Shown piece after piece: positions 44,195 through 53,617 of a stretch of DNA of 64,000 nt. The stretch's first letter is position 1. Each line of letters opens with the position of its first letter. The stretch comes from Haemophilus haemolyticus_L (GTDB lineage: Bacteria; Pseudomonadota; Gammaproteobacteria; Enterobacterales; Pasteurellaceae): positions 1 to 64,000 of the forward strand of contig NZ_QQGY01000009.1 in the NCBI RefSeq assembly GCF_003490595.1, written 5' to 3'. Below the pieces are notes generated by a model. That model saw only the letters and a list, made by a program, of their open reading frames with translations, was not told where the DNA came from and ran no database searches. A program made the translations under genes and the position numbers.

Positions 44195-45187
44195 TTACAG
44201 AATATTTGAAAATTCTTCTAACATTTCTTTTGGCCATACGCTTGATTGCACTTCACCGATATGTTTTTTACGAAGTAAAAGCATTGCTAAGCGAGATTGA
44301 CCGATACCACCGCCGATAGTTAATGGTAATTTTCCGTTTAATAAATCTTGGTGCCAATCCATTTTTAAACGGTCTTCATCGCCCGTTAGGCCAACTTGTA
44401 AGCGTAATGCACTTTCATCTACGCGAATGCCCATTGAGGAAAGTTCAAATGCTTTGCCTAATTGGTCGTTCCATACCAAAATATCACCGTTTAAGCCTTT
44501 GTAGCCATTTTCAGATTCAGTTGTCCAGTCGTCATAGTCAGGCGCACGACCATCATGAGATTTGCCATCTGAAAGTTTGCCGCCAATGCCGATTAAGAAT
44601 ACTGCGCCGTATTCTTTACAAATTGCGTTTTCACGTTCTTTACTGCTTAAATCTGGATAGCGTTTTACTAAATCTTCGCTGTGCACAAAGGTAATGTGTT
44701 TTGGAAGAATTGAAGGAATATCAAAACGTGCTTCTACGGCTAATTCTGTTAAACGAATAGCACGATAAATAGAATTTACCGTTTCTTTTAAGTATGCAAA
44801 GTTACGACGACCTTCAGGAATCACTTTTTCCCAGTCCCATTGATCCACATAAACAGAGTGCGTTGGATCAAGAGAATCTTCATCTGGGCGTAATGCTTTC
44901 ATATGAACAAACAAGCCTTCGCCTTCTTTAAAGTTGAAGCGCGCAAGGGTATGGCGTTTCCATTTAGCAAGAGAATGTACAACTTCAAATACGGCATTTG
45001 GAATACATTTCACGTTAACTTGAACGGCTTTTTCAATGCCAGATAAGTTATCTTGCATTCCGTTACCCACTTGGCTCAAGATGGGGCCTTGTACTTCAAT
45101 AATACCAAGTTGTTCAATAAGATTTTGCGTGAAAGTGTTCTTCACAAAGCTGATTTCTTGTTGTTGTAAAATAAATGTCTTTTTCAT
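44195..45187 (-). CDS. asnA: Aspartate-ammonia ligase (asparagine synthetase A)
   Basis: 330 residues from the ATG at 45185-45187 with AAGG upstream; a longer frame adds 16 atypical residues. It makes asparagine from aspartate, ammonia and ATP. Class-II-synthetase-like segments HSLAKWKRHTLARF, DQWDWEKVI and LTIGGGIGQSRLAMLLL are conserved. It diverges from its regulator asnC. A dyad at 45210-45233 overlaps its promoter region. Confidence 0.98.
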   Translation of the reverse strand: MKKTFILQQQEISFVKNTFTQNLIEQLGIIEVQGPILSQVGNGMQDNLSGIEKAVQVNVKCIPNAVFEVVHSLAKWKRHTLARFNFKEGEGLFVHMKALRPDEDSLDPTHSVYVDQWDWEKVIPEGRRNFAYLKETVNSIYRAIRLTELAVEARFDIPSILPKHITFVHSEDLVKRYPDLSSKERENAICKEYGAVFLIGIGGKLSDGKSHDGRAPDYDDWTTESENGYKGLNGDILVWNDQLGKAFELSSMGIRVDESALRLQVGLTGDEDRLKMDWHQDLLNGKLPLTIGGGIGQSRLAMLLLRKKHIGEVQSSVWPKEMLEEFSNIL

Positions 45188-45209
45188 TTTGATAACCTTT
45201 TTTAATGAG

Positions 45210-45293
45210 GAATAATATTTTTGAGTATTATTCAATAAATTATGATTTTATTTCAAGTATTTTATTTACTTTCTTATTTTGATTGAATAATAT
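45210..45293. promoter_or_regulatory. Candidate AsnC operator between asnA and asnC
   Basis: GAATAATA (45210-45217) and TATTATTC (45226-45233) form a perfect 8-8-8 dyad 23 bp upstream of the asnA start. A third half-site GAATAATAT lies at 45285-45293 toward asnC. In E. coli AsnC activates asnA and represses itself from this gap; these repeats are the obvious candidate. Confidence 0.6.
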
Positions 45294-45340
45294 CTAATTC
45301 AGTAATGAAAAATTAAATAAAATCTAAAGGAGGTGATTTT

Positions 45341-45793
45341 ATGCACAATATTGACAGTTTAGATCGGCAAATCTTACGTGTACTTACCAAAGATGCGAGA
45401 ACTCCCTATGCCGAAATGGCTAAAAATTTTGGTGTCAGCCCAGGAACGATTCATGTTCGAGTCGAAAAAATGCGTCAATCTGGCATTATTGAAGGCACGA
45501 AGGTGATCATTGATGAGCGTAAATTAGGTTATGACGTATGCTGTTTTATCGGTATTATTCTAAAAAGTGCAAAAGATTATGAGAAAGTGATCAAAAAGCT
45601 AGAAAGTTTTGATGAAGTAGTGGAAGCCTATTATACAACAGGCAATTACTCGATTTTCTTAAAAGTGATGACGCACACAATCGCAGAATTACATTCTGTT
45701 TTGGCGACCAAGATTCAGTTAATAGATGAAATTCAGTCCACTGAAACCTTGATTTCAATGCAAAATCCAATTTTGCGAGATATTAAACCTTAA
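45341..45793 (+). CDS. asnC: Transcriptional regulator AsnC
   Basis: 150 residues. Lrp/AsnC helix-turn-helix (IDSLDRQILRVLTKDARTPYAEMAKNFGVS) and C-terminal RAM domain that binds asparagine. Divergent from asnA, as in E. coli. It has a strong AAAGGAGGTGA ribosome site. Confidence 0.96.
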   Translation: MHNIDSLDRQILRVLTKDARTPYAEMAKNFGVSPGTIHVRVEKMRQSGIIEGTKVIIDERKLGYDVCCFIGIILKSAKDYEKVIKKLESFDEVVEAYYTTGNYSIFLKVMTHTIAELHSVLATKIQLIDEIQSTETLISMQNPILRDIKP

Positions 45794-45819
45794 GAATATA
45801 GAAAAGTGCGGTGAAATTT

Positions 45820-46215
45820 TTATTCAAATTTATCCTGATGTTTAAATTTCAATAAATCTCTCCGCTCTTTTTTGTTTGGGCGACGATCAGGATGGGGCAT
45901 GGAAAGTGAATTATTTTTTCTTGCCCACGCGATTTCTTCTCTTTTTTTCACGCTATTTTCGGTTTCTTGATAGAGTAATTGTGCCTCTGGCGCACCTCGG
46001 CGTTGATCGCTTAAGGCGATAATTTTTATTTCTTTTTCTTCGTTTCCTTGACGAAGTTTTAACATTGCGCCTACTTCCACAATTTTACTTACTTTCGCAC
46101 GTTGATTGTTGTAATGCACTTTACCACTTTCAATCATCGCTTTAGCAATGCTACGTGTTTTGTAAAATCGTGCAGCCCACAACCATTTATCTAATCTGAC
46201 TTCTTTTTCTTCCAT
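45820..46215 (-). CDS. hslR: Ribosome-associated heat shock protein Hsp15
   Basis: 131 residues with an N-terminal S4 RNA-binding domain (VRLDKWLWAARFYKTRSIAKAMIESGKVHYN) and a basic tail. Hsp15 rescues stalled 50S subunits that carry peptidyl-tRNA. It diverges from nudE. Confidence 0.95.
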   Translation of the reverse strand: MEEKEVRLDKWLWAARFYKTRSIAKAMIESGKVHYNNQRAKVSKIVEVGAMLKLRQGNEEKEIKIIALSDQRRGAPEAQLLYQETENSVKKREEIAWARKNNSLSMPHPDRRPNKKERRDLLKFKHQDKFE

Positions 46216-46285
46216 TTGTGAATTTCTCTTTCGCTATTTTGTGGTACAGTTTGTCCCAATCCTATCACAAAATAAAGGAAAACTT

Positions 46286-46843
46286 ATGTTATCCGATTCA
46301 TCCAAAAAATTACCTAAAATTCTTACCGCACAAGTCGTTGCTAAGTCTCGTTTATTTGAAATTCAGTCTGTTGATTTAGCGTTTTCTAATGGGGAATTAC
46401 GTACTTATGAGCGTTTCAAACCCGGTAATCAGCAGGCTGTTATGATGGTTCCCATTGATGGGGATGATCTTTTATTGATTCGTGAGTATTCAGTTGGCAC
46501 AGAACGTTATGAATTAGGATTTCCTAAAGGCGGCGTAGATAAAGATGAAGAGCCGAAAGATGCAGCAAATCGCGAATTAAAGGAAGAGTTGGGGCTAGGG
46601 GCCAATAAAATTGATTTCTTACGTACGGTGATTACCAATCCAAGTTATATGCGTAGCGTTATGCATATTTTTGTTGCTCAGGATTTTTATCCTTGCCAGT
46701 TAGAAGGCGATGAGCCCGAACCGTTAGAAATTGTTCGCTTTCCATTGTCGAAAATTGATGAATTACTTGCAGACCCAAGTTTCAATGAAGCTAGAAATTT
46801 AACCGCACTTTATTCCTTGAAAAATTATTTAAGCCAAAAATAA
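46286..46843 (+). CDS. nudE: ADP compounds hydrolase NudE
   Basis: 185 residues from the ATG at 46286 with AAAGGAA. A Nudix hydrolase acting on ADP-ribose, AP3A and NADH. The Nudix box is complete: GGVDKDEEPKDAANRELKEE with the REL-x-EE core. The longer frame would begin inside the hslR divergent leader and has no ribosome site. Confidence 0.95.
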   Translation: MLSDSSKKLPKILTAQVVAKSRLFEIQSVDLAFSNGELRTYERFKPGNQQAVMMVPIDGDDLLLIREYSVGTERYELGFPKGGVDKDEEPKDAANRELKEELGLGANKIDFLRTVITNPSYMRSVMHIFVAQDFYPCQLEGDEPEPLEIVRFPLSKIDELLADPSFNEARNLTALYSLKNYLSQK

Positions 46844-46870
46844 TTGGCTTAATTGAATATCGTTCTCTCA

Positions 46871-46940
46871 TTTTCCCCTTTTGAAGGGGAAAATCATGGC
46901 TAGCCAGATGAACATCACTCTGAGTTAGCCTTTTTCGCTT
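46871..46940 (+). terminator. Hairpins after nudE
   Basis: TTTTCCCCTT-TTG-AAGGGGAAAA (46871-46893) is a 10-bp perfect stem without a T run. GGCTA (46898-46902) and TAGCC (46926-46930) precede TTTTTCGC. One or both probably end nudE. The remaining gap to 47085 shows nothing else. Confidence 0.5.
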
Positions 46941-47085
46941 ATCTATAAATAAAAAATCATTCAAATATTCCCCTTTTTATTAAATATTTTCTAACAAGCT
47001 CAAATTTCCCTTTAAAAAACTTGAAAAAATACTCGATTTTTGACAATGTTTAGGTGTTTTCTTTTTTTACTCGAGGAACATTTTT

Positions 47086-49074
47086 ATGCATAACGAAAAC
47101 TTAAAAGAATTAACCGTTCGAGGAATTATCCTCGGCGCATTGATTACAGTGATTTTCACTGCATCCAATGTGTATCTCGGTCTAAAAGTGGGGATGACAT
47201 TCGCGTCATCTATTCCGGCTGCCGTCATTTCAATGGCTGTGCTCAAATTTTTCAAAGATTCCAGTATCCTTGAAAATAACATGGTGCAAACACAAGCATC
47301 TTCAGCGGGGACACTTTCTTCTGTGATCTTCGTCTTACCAGGCTTATTAATGATGGGTTACTGGCAAAACTTCCCATTCTGGCAAACTATGTTGATTTGT
47401 GCTGCGGGTGGTACATTGGGCGTGTTATTCACCATTCCATTACGCCGTGCGATGGTGGTAAACAGTGATTTACCTTATCCTGAAGGTGTAGCTGCTGCAG
47501 AAATCTTAAAAGCAGGTAATCATGCAGATGGCGATAGCGGTGTGAAAGATATTGCTTACGGTGGTGTTTTAGCAGGATTAGTTGCATTTTTAACGAACGG
47601 TTTACGCGTGATGGCTGATGGCGCAAGCGCTTGGATTCAAACTGGTAAAGCGGCTTTCCAATTACCAATGGGCTTTTCACTTGCCTTACTTGGTGCGGGT
47701 TATTTAATTGGTATCGTAGGCGGTATTGCGATGTTAATCGGTGTTATTTTGACTTGGGGTGTGGCTGTGCCATATTTCACTATGTCAGGTGATATCGCGG
47801 CAGACGCAAGCTTAATTGATGCTGCAATGGTGGTTTGGAAAACGAAAGTGCGCTTTATTGGTGTAGGTACAATTGGTATTGCAGCGATTTGGACATTACT
47901 TATTTTAATGAAACCAATGATTGAAGGGATGATACATTCTTTCCGTATGTTGAAAGGTGGACAGGCTGAATCTGAGCATCGCGTTGATATCGACCTTTCT
48001 CCAAAAACAATGATTTATATCTTAATCGCGACAGTTGTGTTAATTGTTATTTCATTACACCACTTTATCGCGGCTGCACCGATTTCACCGGAGCTTTCCA
48101 TTTTATTAGTTGTAGTTTGTACTTTCTTAGCTGTATTTATCGGCTTCTTCGTGGCTGCAGCTTCTGGTTATATGGCAGGTTTAGTGGGTTCATCTTCAAG
48201 CCCAATTTCTGGTATCGGGATTATTTCTGTTATCGTGATTTCATTGGTATTGGTGTCAATCGGTAATGCATCTGGCTTATTTGAAACCGTAGATGGTCAG
48301 AAATTTTTGACCGCACTTACACTCTTTACAGCGTCAATTGTATTAACCACCGCAACGATTTCTAACGATAACTTGCAAGATTTAAAAACCGGTTTATTAG
48401 TGGATGCGACACCTTGGCGTCAACAAGTAGCATTAATTATCGGCTGCTTTGTCGGTGCGCTTGTTATCGCGCCAGTATTAGAAATCTTATATCACGCGTA
48501 TGGTTTCAGCGGTGCGTTGCCACGTCCAGATATGGATCCTTCACAAGCTCTATCTGCGCCACAAGCAACATTAATGACTACCATTTCTCAAGGTATTTTC
48601 ACAAATAAATTGGAATGGACTTATATCTTAACTGGTGTAGGTTTAGGCGCTGTGTTAATTACGATTGATGCGTTCTTGAAAAAAGTCAGCAACAAAGTCT
48701 TTGGCTTGCCAGTTATTGCTGTGGGGATTGGTATTTACTTACCACCATCAATTAATATGCCTGTTATTGTTGGTGCATTCTTAGCGTGGATCATGACTCG
48801 CCATATTGCAAAACTTGGTAACAAAGAAGTATCAGCTAAAGCAGAACGTTTCGGTACGCTTTTCTCTGCAGGTTTAATCGTAGGTGAAAGCTTAATGGGT
48901 GTGATTTTAGCATTCATTATTGCGGCTTCTGTTACCACCGGTGGTTCTGAAGCGCCATTATCCTTAAATCTTGAAAACTGGGATACTATTGGCGAGTGGT
49001 TAGGTTTAATCGTATTTATCGTGGGCATTGTGATTTTTGCATCTCGCGTATTACGTGCGAAAAAATCTGATTAA
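47086..49074 (+). CDS. OPT-family oligopeptide transporter
   Basis: 662 residues with about 15-16 membrane segments. The OPT family imports small peptides or metal-chelator complexes by proton symport. Typical segments: RGIILGALITVIFTASNVYLGLKVGMTFASSIPAAVIS at the N-terminus, DLPYPEGVAAAEILKAG and GYMAGLVGSSSSPISGIGIISV. Substrate unknown; glutathione, dipeptides or Fe/Ni chelates are possible. A terminator follows. An uptake sequence lies within (48310). Confidence 0.9.
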   Translation: MHNENLKELTVRGIILGALITVIFTASNVYLGLKVGMTFASSIPAAVISMAVLKFFKDSSILENNMVQTQASSAGTLSSVIFVLPGLLMMGYWQNFPFWQTMLICAAGGTLGVLFTIPLRRAMVVNSDLPYPEGVAAAEILKAGNHADGDSGVKDIAYGGVLAGLVAFLTNGLRVMADGASAWIQTGKAAFQLPMGFSLALLGAGYLIGIVGGIAMLIGVILTWGVAVPYFTMSGDIAADASLIDAAMVVWKTKVRFIGVGTIGIAAIWTLLILMKPMIEGMIHSFRMLKGGQAESEHRVDIDLSPKTMIYILIATVVLIVISLHHFIAAAPISPELSILLVVVCTFLAVFIGFFVAAASGYMAGLVGSSSSPISGIGIISVIVISLVLVSIGNASGLFETVDGQKFLTALTLFTASIVLTTATISNDNLQDLKTGLLVDATPWRQQVALIIGCFVGALVIAPVLEILYHAYGFSGALPRPDMDPSQALSAPQATLMTTISQGIFTNKLEWTYILTGVGLGAVLITIDAFLKKVSNKVFGLPVIAVGIGIYLPPSINMPVIVGAFLAWIMTRHIAKLGNKEVSAKAERFGTLFSAGLIVGESLMGVILAFIIAASVTTGGSEAPLSLNLENWDTIGEWLGLIVFIVGIVIFASRVLRAKKSD

Positions 49075-49092
49075 TCCTTAAATTTATTTTAG

Positions 49093-49126
49093 AATAGGCT
49101 ACCTTTTGGATAGCCTATTTTTTTAT
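49093..49126 (+). terminator. Terminator of the OPT transporter
   Basis: AATAGGCTA (49093-49101) and TAGCCTATT (49111-49119) form a 9-bp stem followed by TTTTTTA. It ends two bases before the next start codon, so the next gene must be transcribed by read-through or has its promoter inside. Confidence 0.9.
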
Positions 49127-49127
49127 T

Positions 49128-49544
49128 ATGAAATCTTACTTAAAAACACTTATTTTTTTCCCTCTAATTTTACAAGTAATCGTCACCGCACTTTTGATTT
49201 GGTTCGATGATGATTCAAGTGGCGTTATCGTTCCTTTTTCTAGCTATGCTCTCACAGCATTTCTTCTTGCCACCATTCCGGCATTTTTAACCGCACTTTT
49301 AGCCGTAAAATTCCGTTACACCCGTTATAACATTGCTTCTATTGTATTAGTTTCATCGATCATTTCATTTGTTTACTGCAATATGGCATCTTATTTTTAT
49401 TTGTTATTGCTCGGCGAACAAGACACTTCCTTTTGGGGCTGGTTGACCGAAGGGGGATTATCCCTCGGGCTAATAAGCACATGCGGAATGGTGTTTTATG
49501 CTCTATTTGTGATGCCGTGGTTGCTGCCAAAAACAAGAGAATAA
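49128..49544 (+). CDS. Small integral membrane protein of unknown function
   Basis: 138 residues with four hydrophobic segments. I do not recognise a functional domain; a homologue sits between the OPT transporter and cysQ in H. influenzae. It has two uptake sequences (49185, 49290) and no clear ribosome site, since its start abuts a terminator. cysQ follows 4 bp later. Confidence 0.75.
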   Translation: MKSYLKTLIFFPLILQVIVTALLIWFDDDSSGVIVPFSSYALTAFLLATIPAFLTALLAVKFRYTRYNIASIVLVSSIISFVYCNMASYFYLLLLGEQDTSFWGWLTEGGLSLGLISTCGMVFYALFVMPWLLPKTRE

Positions 49545-49548
49545 TTTT

Positions 49549-50358
49549 ATGCTCACGCTAAACGAACATTTGCTTAACCAAGTATTGCTAATTGCTTATC
49601 AAGCGGGTAAGCATTTGCAACAGTTTTATCAAAAACAGGTTCATGTTGAATTGAAAGAAGACGACACGCCTGTGACGGAAGCGGATCTTTTTGTGAGCCA
49701 ATTTTTGATAGAAAAATTGACCGCACTTTTCCCTAATGTCCCCGTTCTTTCTGAAGAAAATTGTCATATTTCATTTGAAGAACGTAAAAATTGGAAAGAA
49801 TATTGGTTGATTGATCCTCTTGATGGCACACAACAATTCATTAATCGTACCGATCAATTTTCTGTGTTGATAACCTTAGTTCGTAAAAATAAACCAGTAT
49901 TAAGCGTTATTCATGCACCAATTTTATCGACAACTTATTATGCAATGCGTGATTTCGGCGCGTTTAAAAAACAACTGGATCAGGTAAAAAAACTCACTAA
50001 AAACACGATTAATTTTGACCGCCCTTTACGAATTGCAGTGGGTTCAACCACTTCACAAGAAAAAGTGCGGTCGATTTTACCGAAGGATTTTCCTTGTGAA
50101 TTTGTTGTGGTTGGTTCAAGTAGCTTAAAAAGTGGTTTAGTGGCTGAAGGTGCTGTAGATGGTTATGTCCGTTTAGGACAAACAGGCGAATGGGATACCG
50201 CTGGCGCTGAAGTGCTGCTGGGGGAAACTCACGGTGCCATTTTTGACTCTCATTTTGAGCCTTTAACCTATAACCAACGTGAAACTTTGATTAATCCGCA
50301 TTTTGTCATGGTGGGCGATCAATCGCTCGATTGGCGTTCTATCTTTCAATTTAATTGA
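49549..50358 (+). CDS. cysQ: 3'(2'),5'-bisphosphate nucleotidase CysQ
   Basis: 269 residues of the inositol-monophosphatase family. It removes 3'-phosphate from PAP, a by-product of sulfate assimilation and of acyl-carrier transfer. Metal motif WLIDPLDGTQQFINRTDQF (about 85-103) and GEWDTAGAEVLL near the C-terminus are intact. Start is 4 bp after the membrane protein stop. Two uptake sequences. Confidence 0.95.
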   Translation: MLTLNEHLLNQVLLIAYQAGKHLQQFYQKQVHVELKEDDTPVTEADLFVSQFLIEKLTALFPNVPVLSEENCHISFEERKNWKEYWLIDPLDGTQQFINRTDQFSVLITLVRKNKPVLSVIHAPILSTTYYAMRDFGAFKKQLDQVKKLTKNTINFDRPLRIAVGSTTSQEKVRSILPKDFPCEFVVVGSSSLKSGLVAEGAVDGYVRLGQTGEWDTAGAEVLLGETHGAIFDSHFEPLTYNQRETLINPHFVMVGDQSLDWRSIFQFN

Positions 50359-50432
50359 TTGGTTCGATTGGTTTTTTTCTCTAGAATACGGCATTATTTT
50401 CGACATTACTCGGAATCTTATAAGGAATAATT

Positions 50433-51917
50433 ATGCAAACTGATAATAACTGTATCGTCATTTTTGGCGCGTCTGGTGACTTAACTCACCGTAAACTCAT
50501 TCCAGCCCTTTATAATCTCTACAAAATTGGGCGTTTGAGTGAAAACTTTTCCGTTCTTGGTGTTGCTCGTTCTGATTTGAACGATGAAACTTTCCGCGAA
50601 AAAATGCGTGAGGCGTTAATCCATAATGAAGAAACAACACCAGAAACCTTAGATGCTTTTTGCTCTCATCTTTATTACCAATCTGTGAATACTTCTGATG
50701 CGCAAGATTATGGCAAACTTGTTCCACGTTTAGACGAACTTCACGATAAATATCAAACCTGTGGTAACACCCTTTACTATATGTCCACTCCGCCAAGTCT
50801 TTATGGCGTAATTCCTGAGTGTTTGGCTGCACATGGTTTAAATACGGAAGAATATGGCTGGAAACGAATTATCGTTGAAAAACCGTTTGGTTACGATGAA
50901 AAAACAGCACAAGCATTAGACGTACAAATCCACCGTTTCTTTGAAGAGCACCAAATTTATCGTATCGACCATTATTTAGGTAAAGAAACCGTTCAAAACT
51001 TGCTCGTATTACGTTTTTCAAATGGTTGGTTTGAACCGCTTTGGAACCGTAATTTCATTGATTATGTAGAAATTACTGGTGCAGAATCTATTGGCGTGGA
51101 AGAGCGCGGGGGCTATTACGATGGTTCTGGCGCAATGCGCGATATGTTCCAAAACCATTTATTGCAAGTATTAGCGATGGTGGCAATGGAGCCGCCTGCG
51201 ATTATTAATGCGAATTCAATGCGTGATGAAGTAGCAAAAGTGATGCATAGTTTGCGTCCATTAACTGCCGAAGATATGGAGCATAATCTCGTTTTAGGTC
51301 AATACACTGCGGCTGAAATTAACGGCAAAATGGAAAAGGGCTATTTAGAAGAAAAAGGCGTACCAGCAGATTCTCGCACTGAAACCTACATCGCATTGCG
51401 TTGTGAAATTGAAAACTGGCGTTGGGCGGGGGTGCCGTTCTATGTCCGTACGGGTAAACGCTTACCGGCTCGCGTGACTGAAATTGTGATCCATTTTAAA
51501 ACTACGCCACATCCTGTATTCAGCCAAAATGCACCAGAGAATAAATTGATTATTCGTATTCAACCTGATGAAGCGATTTCAATGCGTTTTGGTTTGAAAA
51601 AACCAGGTGCAGGTTTTGAGGCGAAAGAAGTATCAATGGATTTCCGTTATGCAGATTTAGCAGGCGCACAAGTATTAACTGCTTATGAACGCTTATTGTT
51701 AGATGCGATGAAAGGCGATGCAACCTTGTTTGCTCGTACTGATGCTGTGCATGCTGCATGGAAATTCGTTCAACCGATTTTAGATTACAAAGCCAATGGC
51801 GGACGTGTTCACGAATACGAAGCCGGCACTTGGGGACCTGTGGCTGCAGATAAATTAATCGCAAAACATGGTAAAGTGTGGCGCAAACCGACAGGTTTAA
51901 TGAAGAAAAAAGTTTAA
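50433..51917 (+). CDS. zwf: Glucose-6-phosphate 1-dehydrogenase
   Basis: 494 residues. First step of the oxidative pentose phosphate pathway, making NADPH. NADP motif GASGDLTHRKL at 11-21, EKPFGYD and the substrate-binding RIDHYLGKETVQNLL are conserved. RBS AAGGAA. Followed by pgl, giving the standard zwf-pgl pair. Confidence 0.98.
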   Translation: MQTDNNCIVIFGASGDLTHRKLIPALYNLYKIGRLSENFSVLGVARSDLNDETFREKMREALIHNEETTPETLDAFCSHLYYQSVNTSDAQDYGKLVPRLDELHDKYQTCGNTLYYMSTPPSLYGVIPECLAAHGLNTEEYGWKRIIVEKPFGYDEKTAQALDVQIHRFFEEHQIYRIDHYLGKETVQNLLVLRFSNGWFEPLWNRNFIDYVEITGAESIGVEERGGYYDGSGAMRDMFQNHLLQVLAMVAMEPPAIINANSMRDEVAKVMHSLRPLTAEDMEHNLVLGQYTAAEINGKMEKGYLEEKGVPADSRTETYIALRCEIENWRWAGVPFYVRTGKRLPARVTEIVIHFKTTPHPVFSQNAPENKLIIRIQPDEAISMRFGLKKPGAGFEAKEVSMDFRYADLAGAQVLTAYERLLLDAMKGDATLFARTDAVHAAWKFVQPILDYKANGGRVHEYEAGTWGPVAADKLIAKHGKVWRKPTGLMKKKV

Positions 51918-51931
51918 TTCATCTAATCTAG

Positions 51932-51990
51932 GGTGGGCTTTAGCCCACCTCTCTTAATATCGAACATAATAAATTGTGGGCTAAAGCCCA
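51932..51990. repeat. Pair of related hairpins between zwf and pgl
   Basis: GGTGGGCT-TT-AGCCCACC (51932-51949) is an 8-bp stem after zwf. TGGGCT-AA-AGCCCA (51977-51990) is a 6-bp stem in the pgl leader, 12 bp before its ATG. The second is close to an inverted copy of the first, so the two can also pair with each other. The first may terminate zwf; the second could limit access to the pgl ribosome site. Confidence 0.7.
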
Positions 51991-52001
51991 ACGGAAAATC
52001 A

Positions 52002-52700
52002 ATGAACTATATCAGCTTCCCAACAGCTCAACACGCAGTCGATAAAATTGCACAAGAATTTGTGATTTATAGCCAATTAACTCACCCTGTGCATATTTCC
52101 CTTTCTGGTGGTTCAACACCTAAGTTGTTATTTAAAACCTTAGCCAAATCACCTTATGCGGAACAAATTAACTGGAAAAATCTGCATTTTTGGTGGGGAG
52201 ATGATCGTATGGTTCCGCCAACAGATTCAGAAAGCAACTACGGTGAAGTGCAAAAACTCTTATTCGATCATATTCAAATTCCAACGGAAAACATCCATCG
52301 AATTCGTGGCGAAAATGAACCGCACTTTGAGTTAAAACGCTTCGAAGAAGAATTAAGTGCGGTCATTCCAAACGGCGTTTTTGATTGGATTATTTTAGGT
52401 ATGGGAACAGACGGTCATACTGCTTCTCTTTTCCCGCATCAAACCAATTTTGATGATGCAAACCTTGCTGTCATTGCCAAGCACCCTGAAAGCGGTCAAA
52501 TCCGCATTTCTAAAACAGCCAAACTCATCGAACAAGCCAAACGCATTACCTATTTGGTCACCGGCGAAAGCAAAGCAGATATTTTAAAAGAAATCCAAAT
52601 GACTCCTGCAGAAAATCTGCCTTACCCTGCTGCCAAAATTAAAGCAAAAAATGGGGTGACGGAATGGTATTTGGATAAAGCGGTGGCAAAATTGCTATAA
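52002..52700 (+). CDS. pgl: 6-phosphogluconolactonase
   Basis: 232 residues from the ATG at 52002 (the older symbol is devB). It hydrolyses 6-phosphogluconolactone. The family segments SLSGGSTPKLLFKTLA, WWGDDRMVP and LGMGTDGHTASLFP are present. The ribosome site is weak (GGAAAA), just past a hairpin. Two uptake sequences (52319, 52355). Confidence 0.96.
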   Translation: MNYISFPTAQHAVDKIAQEFVIYSQLTHPVHISLSGGSTPKLLFKTLAKSPYAEQINWKNLHFWWGDDRMVPPTDSESNYGEVQKLLFDHIQIPTENIHRIRGENEPHFELKRFEEELSAVIPNGVFDWIILGMGTDGHTASLFPHQTNFDDANLAVIAKHPESGQIRISKTAKLIEQAKRITYLVTGESKADILKEIQMTPAENLPYPAAKIKAKNGVTEWYLDKAVAKLL

Positions 52701-52733
52701 CAAGTTAAGAATCAAATATCACAGGCTTGCAAA

Positions 52734-53126
52734 ATGATAGATTACAAAGTGAATGAACCGATTTCAGTTAAACAATTTATTGCACTGCTAAATAAAACAA
52801 CGCTCGGGGCACGCCGTCCGTTAGAGGATGAAAAACGCGTCGCGGCGATGTTGCACCATGCAGATTTATTAGTTACTGCTTGGAATGATGAACAATTAGT
52901 GGGCATAGCACGTTCCGTGACGGATTTTGCCTATTGCTGTTATTTATCTGATTTAGCAGTTGATGAACAATATCAAAAACAAGGTATCGGTTTACAGTTA
53001 ATTGAACATACTAAACAAGCCTTACATCCTCAAGCAAAAATTGTGCTTTTATCAGCTCCACAAGCCGTAGATTATTATCCGCATATTGGATTTACACAGC
53101 ATATGAGTGCGTGGACGAGGAGTTAA
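52734..53126 (+). CDS. GNAT-family N-acetyltransferase
   Basis: 130 residues with one GNAT domain. The acetyl-CoA-binding LSDLAVDEQYQKQGIGLQLIEH loop (about 80-100) carries the Q-x-x-G-x-G signature. Substrate unknown. It lies between pgl and gnd with no clear ribosome site (the ATG follows CTTGCAAA). Confidence 0.85.
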   Translation: MIDYKVNEPISVKQFIALLNKTTLGARRPLEDEKRVAAMLHHADLLVTAWNDEQLVGIARSVTDFAYCCYLSDLAVDEQYQKQGIGLQLIEHTKQALHPQAKIVLLSAPQAVDYYPHIGFTQHMSAWTRS

Positions 53127-53186
53127 TTTATTAGCATTGTACGGACTAAAATAAGATATAGATACATCAGATGCGGAGTTACTTTA

Positions 53187-53519
53187 ATGTTAAATTTGGA
53201 TAATAAAAAATTTATTGCTGTTGAAAACACCGCAAATGGTGAGGTGAGTAGCCAAACAGAATTTCATTACCATCAACAAGGTAAAATGATTTGGGCAGAA
53301 TATGGTGGCGGTGAAATTTTAAAAGGCTTTTTAATTGGAAAATGGATTGACGATACTCAAATTGAATTTACGTATCAACATTTAAATCAATCTCTAGAAA
53401 ATCGTTTGGGGCGTTGCTGTACAACATTTTCTTTAGAAGAAAGTAAACTCGTCGGTCATGAAAAATGGCAGTGGCTAGACACGTTAGAGCAAGGCAGCTC
53501 TTTAATTAGAGAAATTTAA
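53187..53519 (+). CDS. Small protein of unknown function (often misnamed N-acetylglutamate synthase)
   Basis: 110 residues. Similar short proteins in several phyla read [KR]F-x-x-x-x-NTxNGEVS near the N-terminus and KWQWLD near the C-terminus. They are predicted to be all-beta and are sometimes labelled N-acetylglutamate synthase without real homology. No catalytic motif is seen. RBS GGAG about 9 nt before ATG. It is between a GNAT gene and gnd. Confidence 0.75.
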   Translation: MLNLDNKKFIAVENTANGEVSSQTEFHYHQQGKMIWAEYGGGEILKGFLIGKWIDDTQIEFTYQHLNQSLENRLGRCCTTFSLEESKLVGHEKWQWLDTLEQGSSLIREI

Positions 53520-53617
53520 AATAAGTTTTGCTATAGAATATCTGAAACAAGCTTCTTATACTTTACAATAAATACTAAATGATAGGTGCATCGGTACCTC
53601 ACAAACAGGAGAAAACA

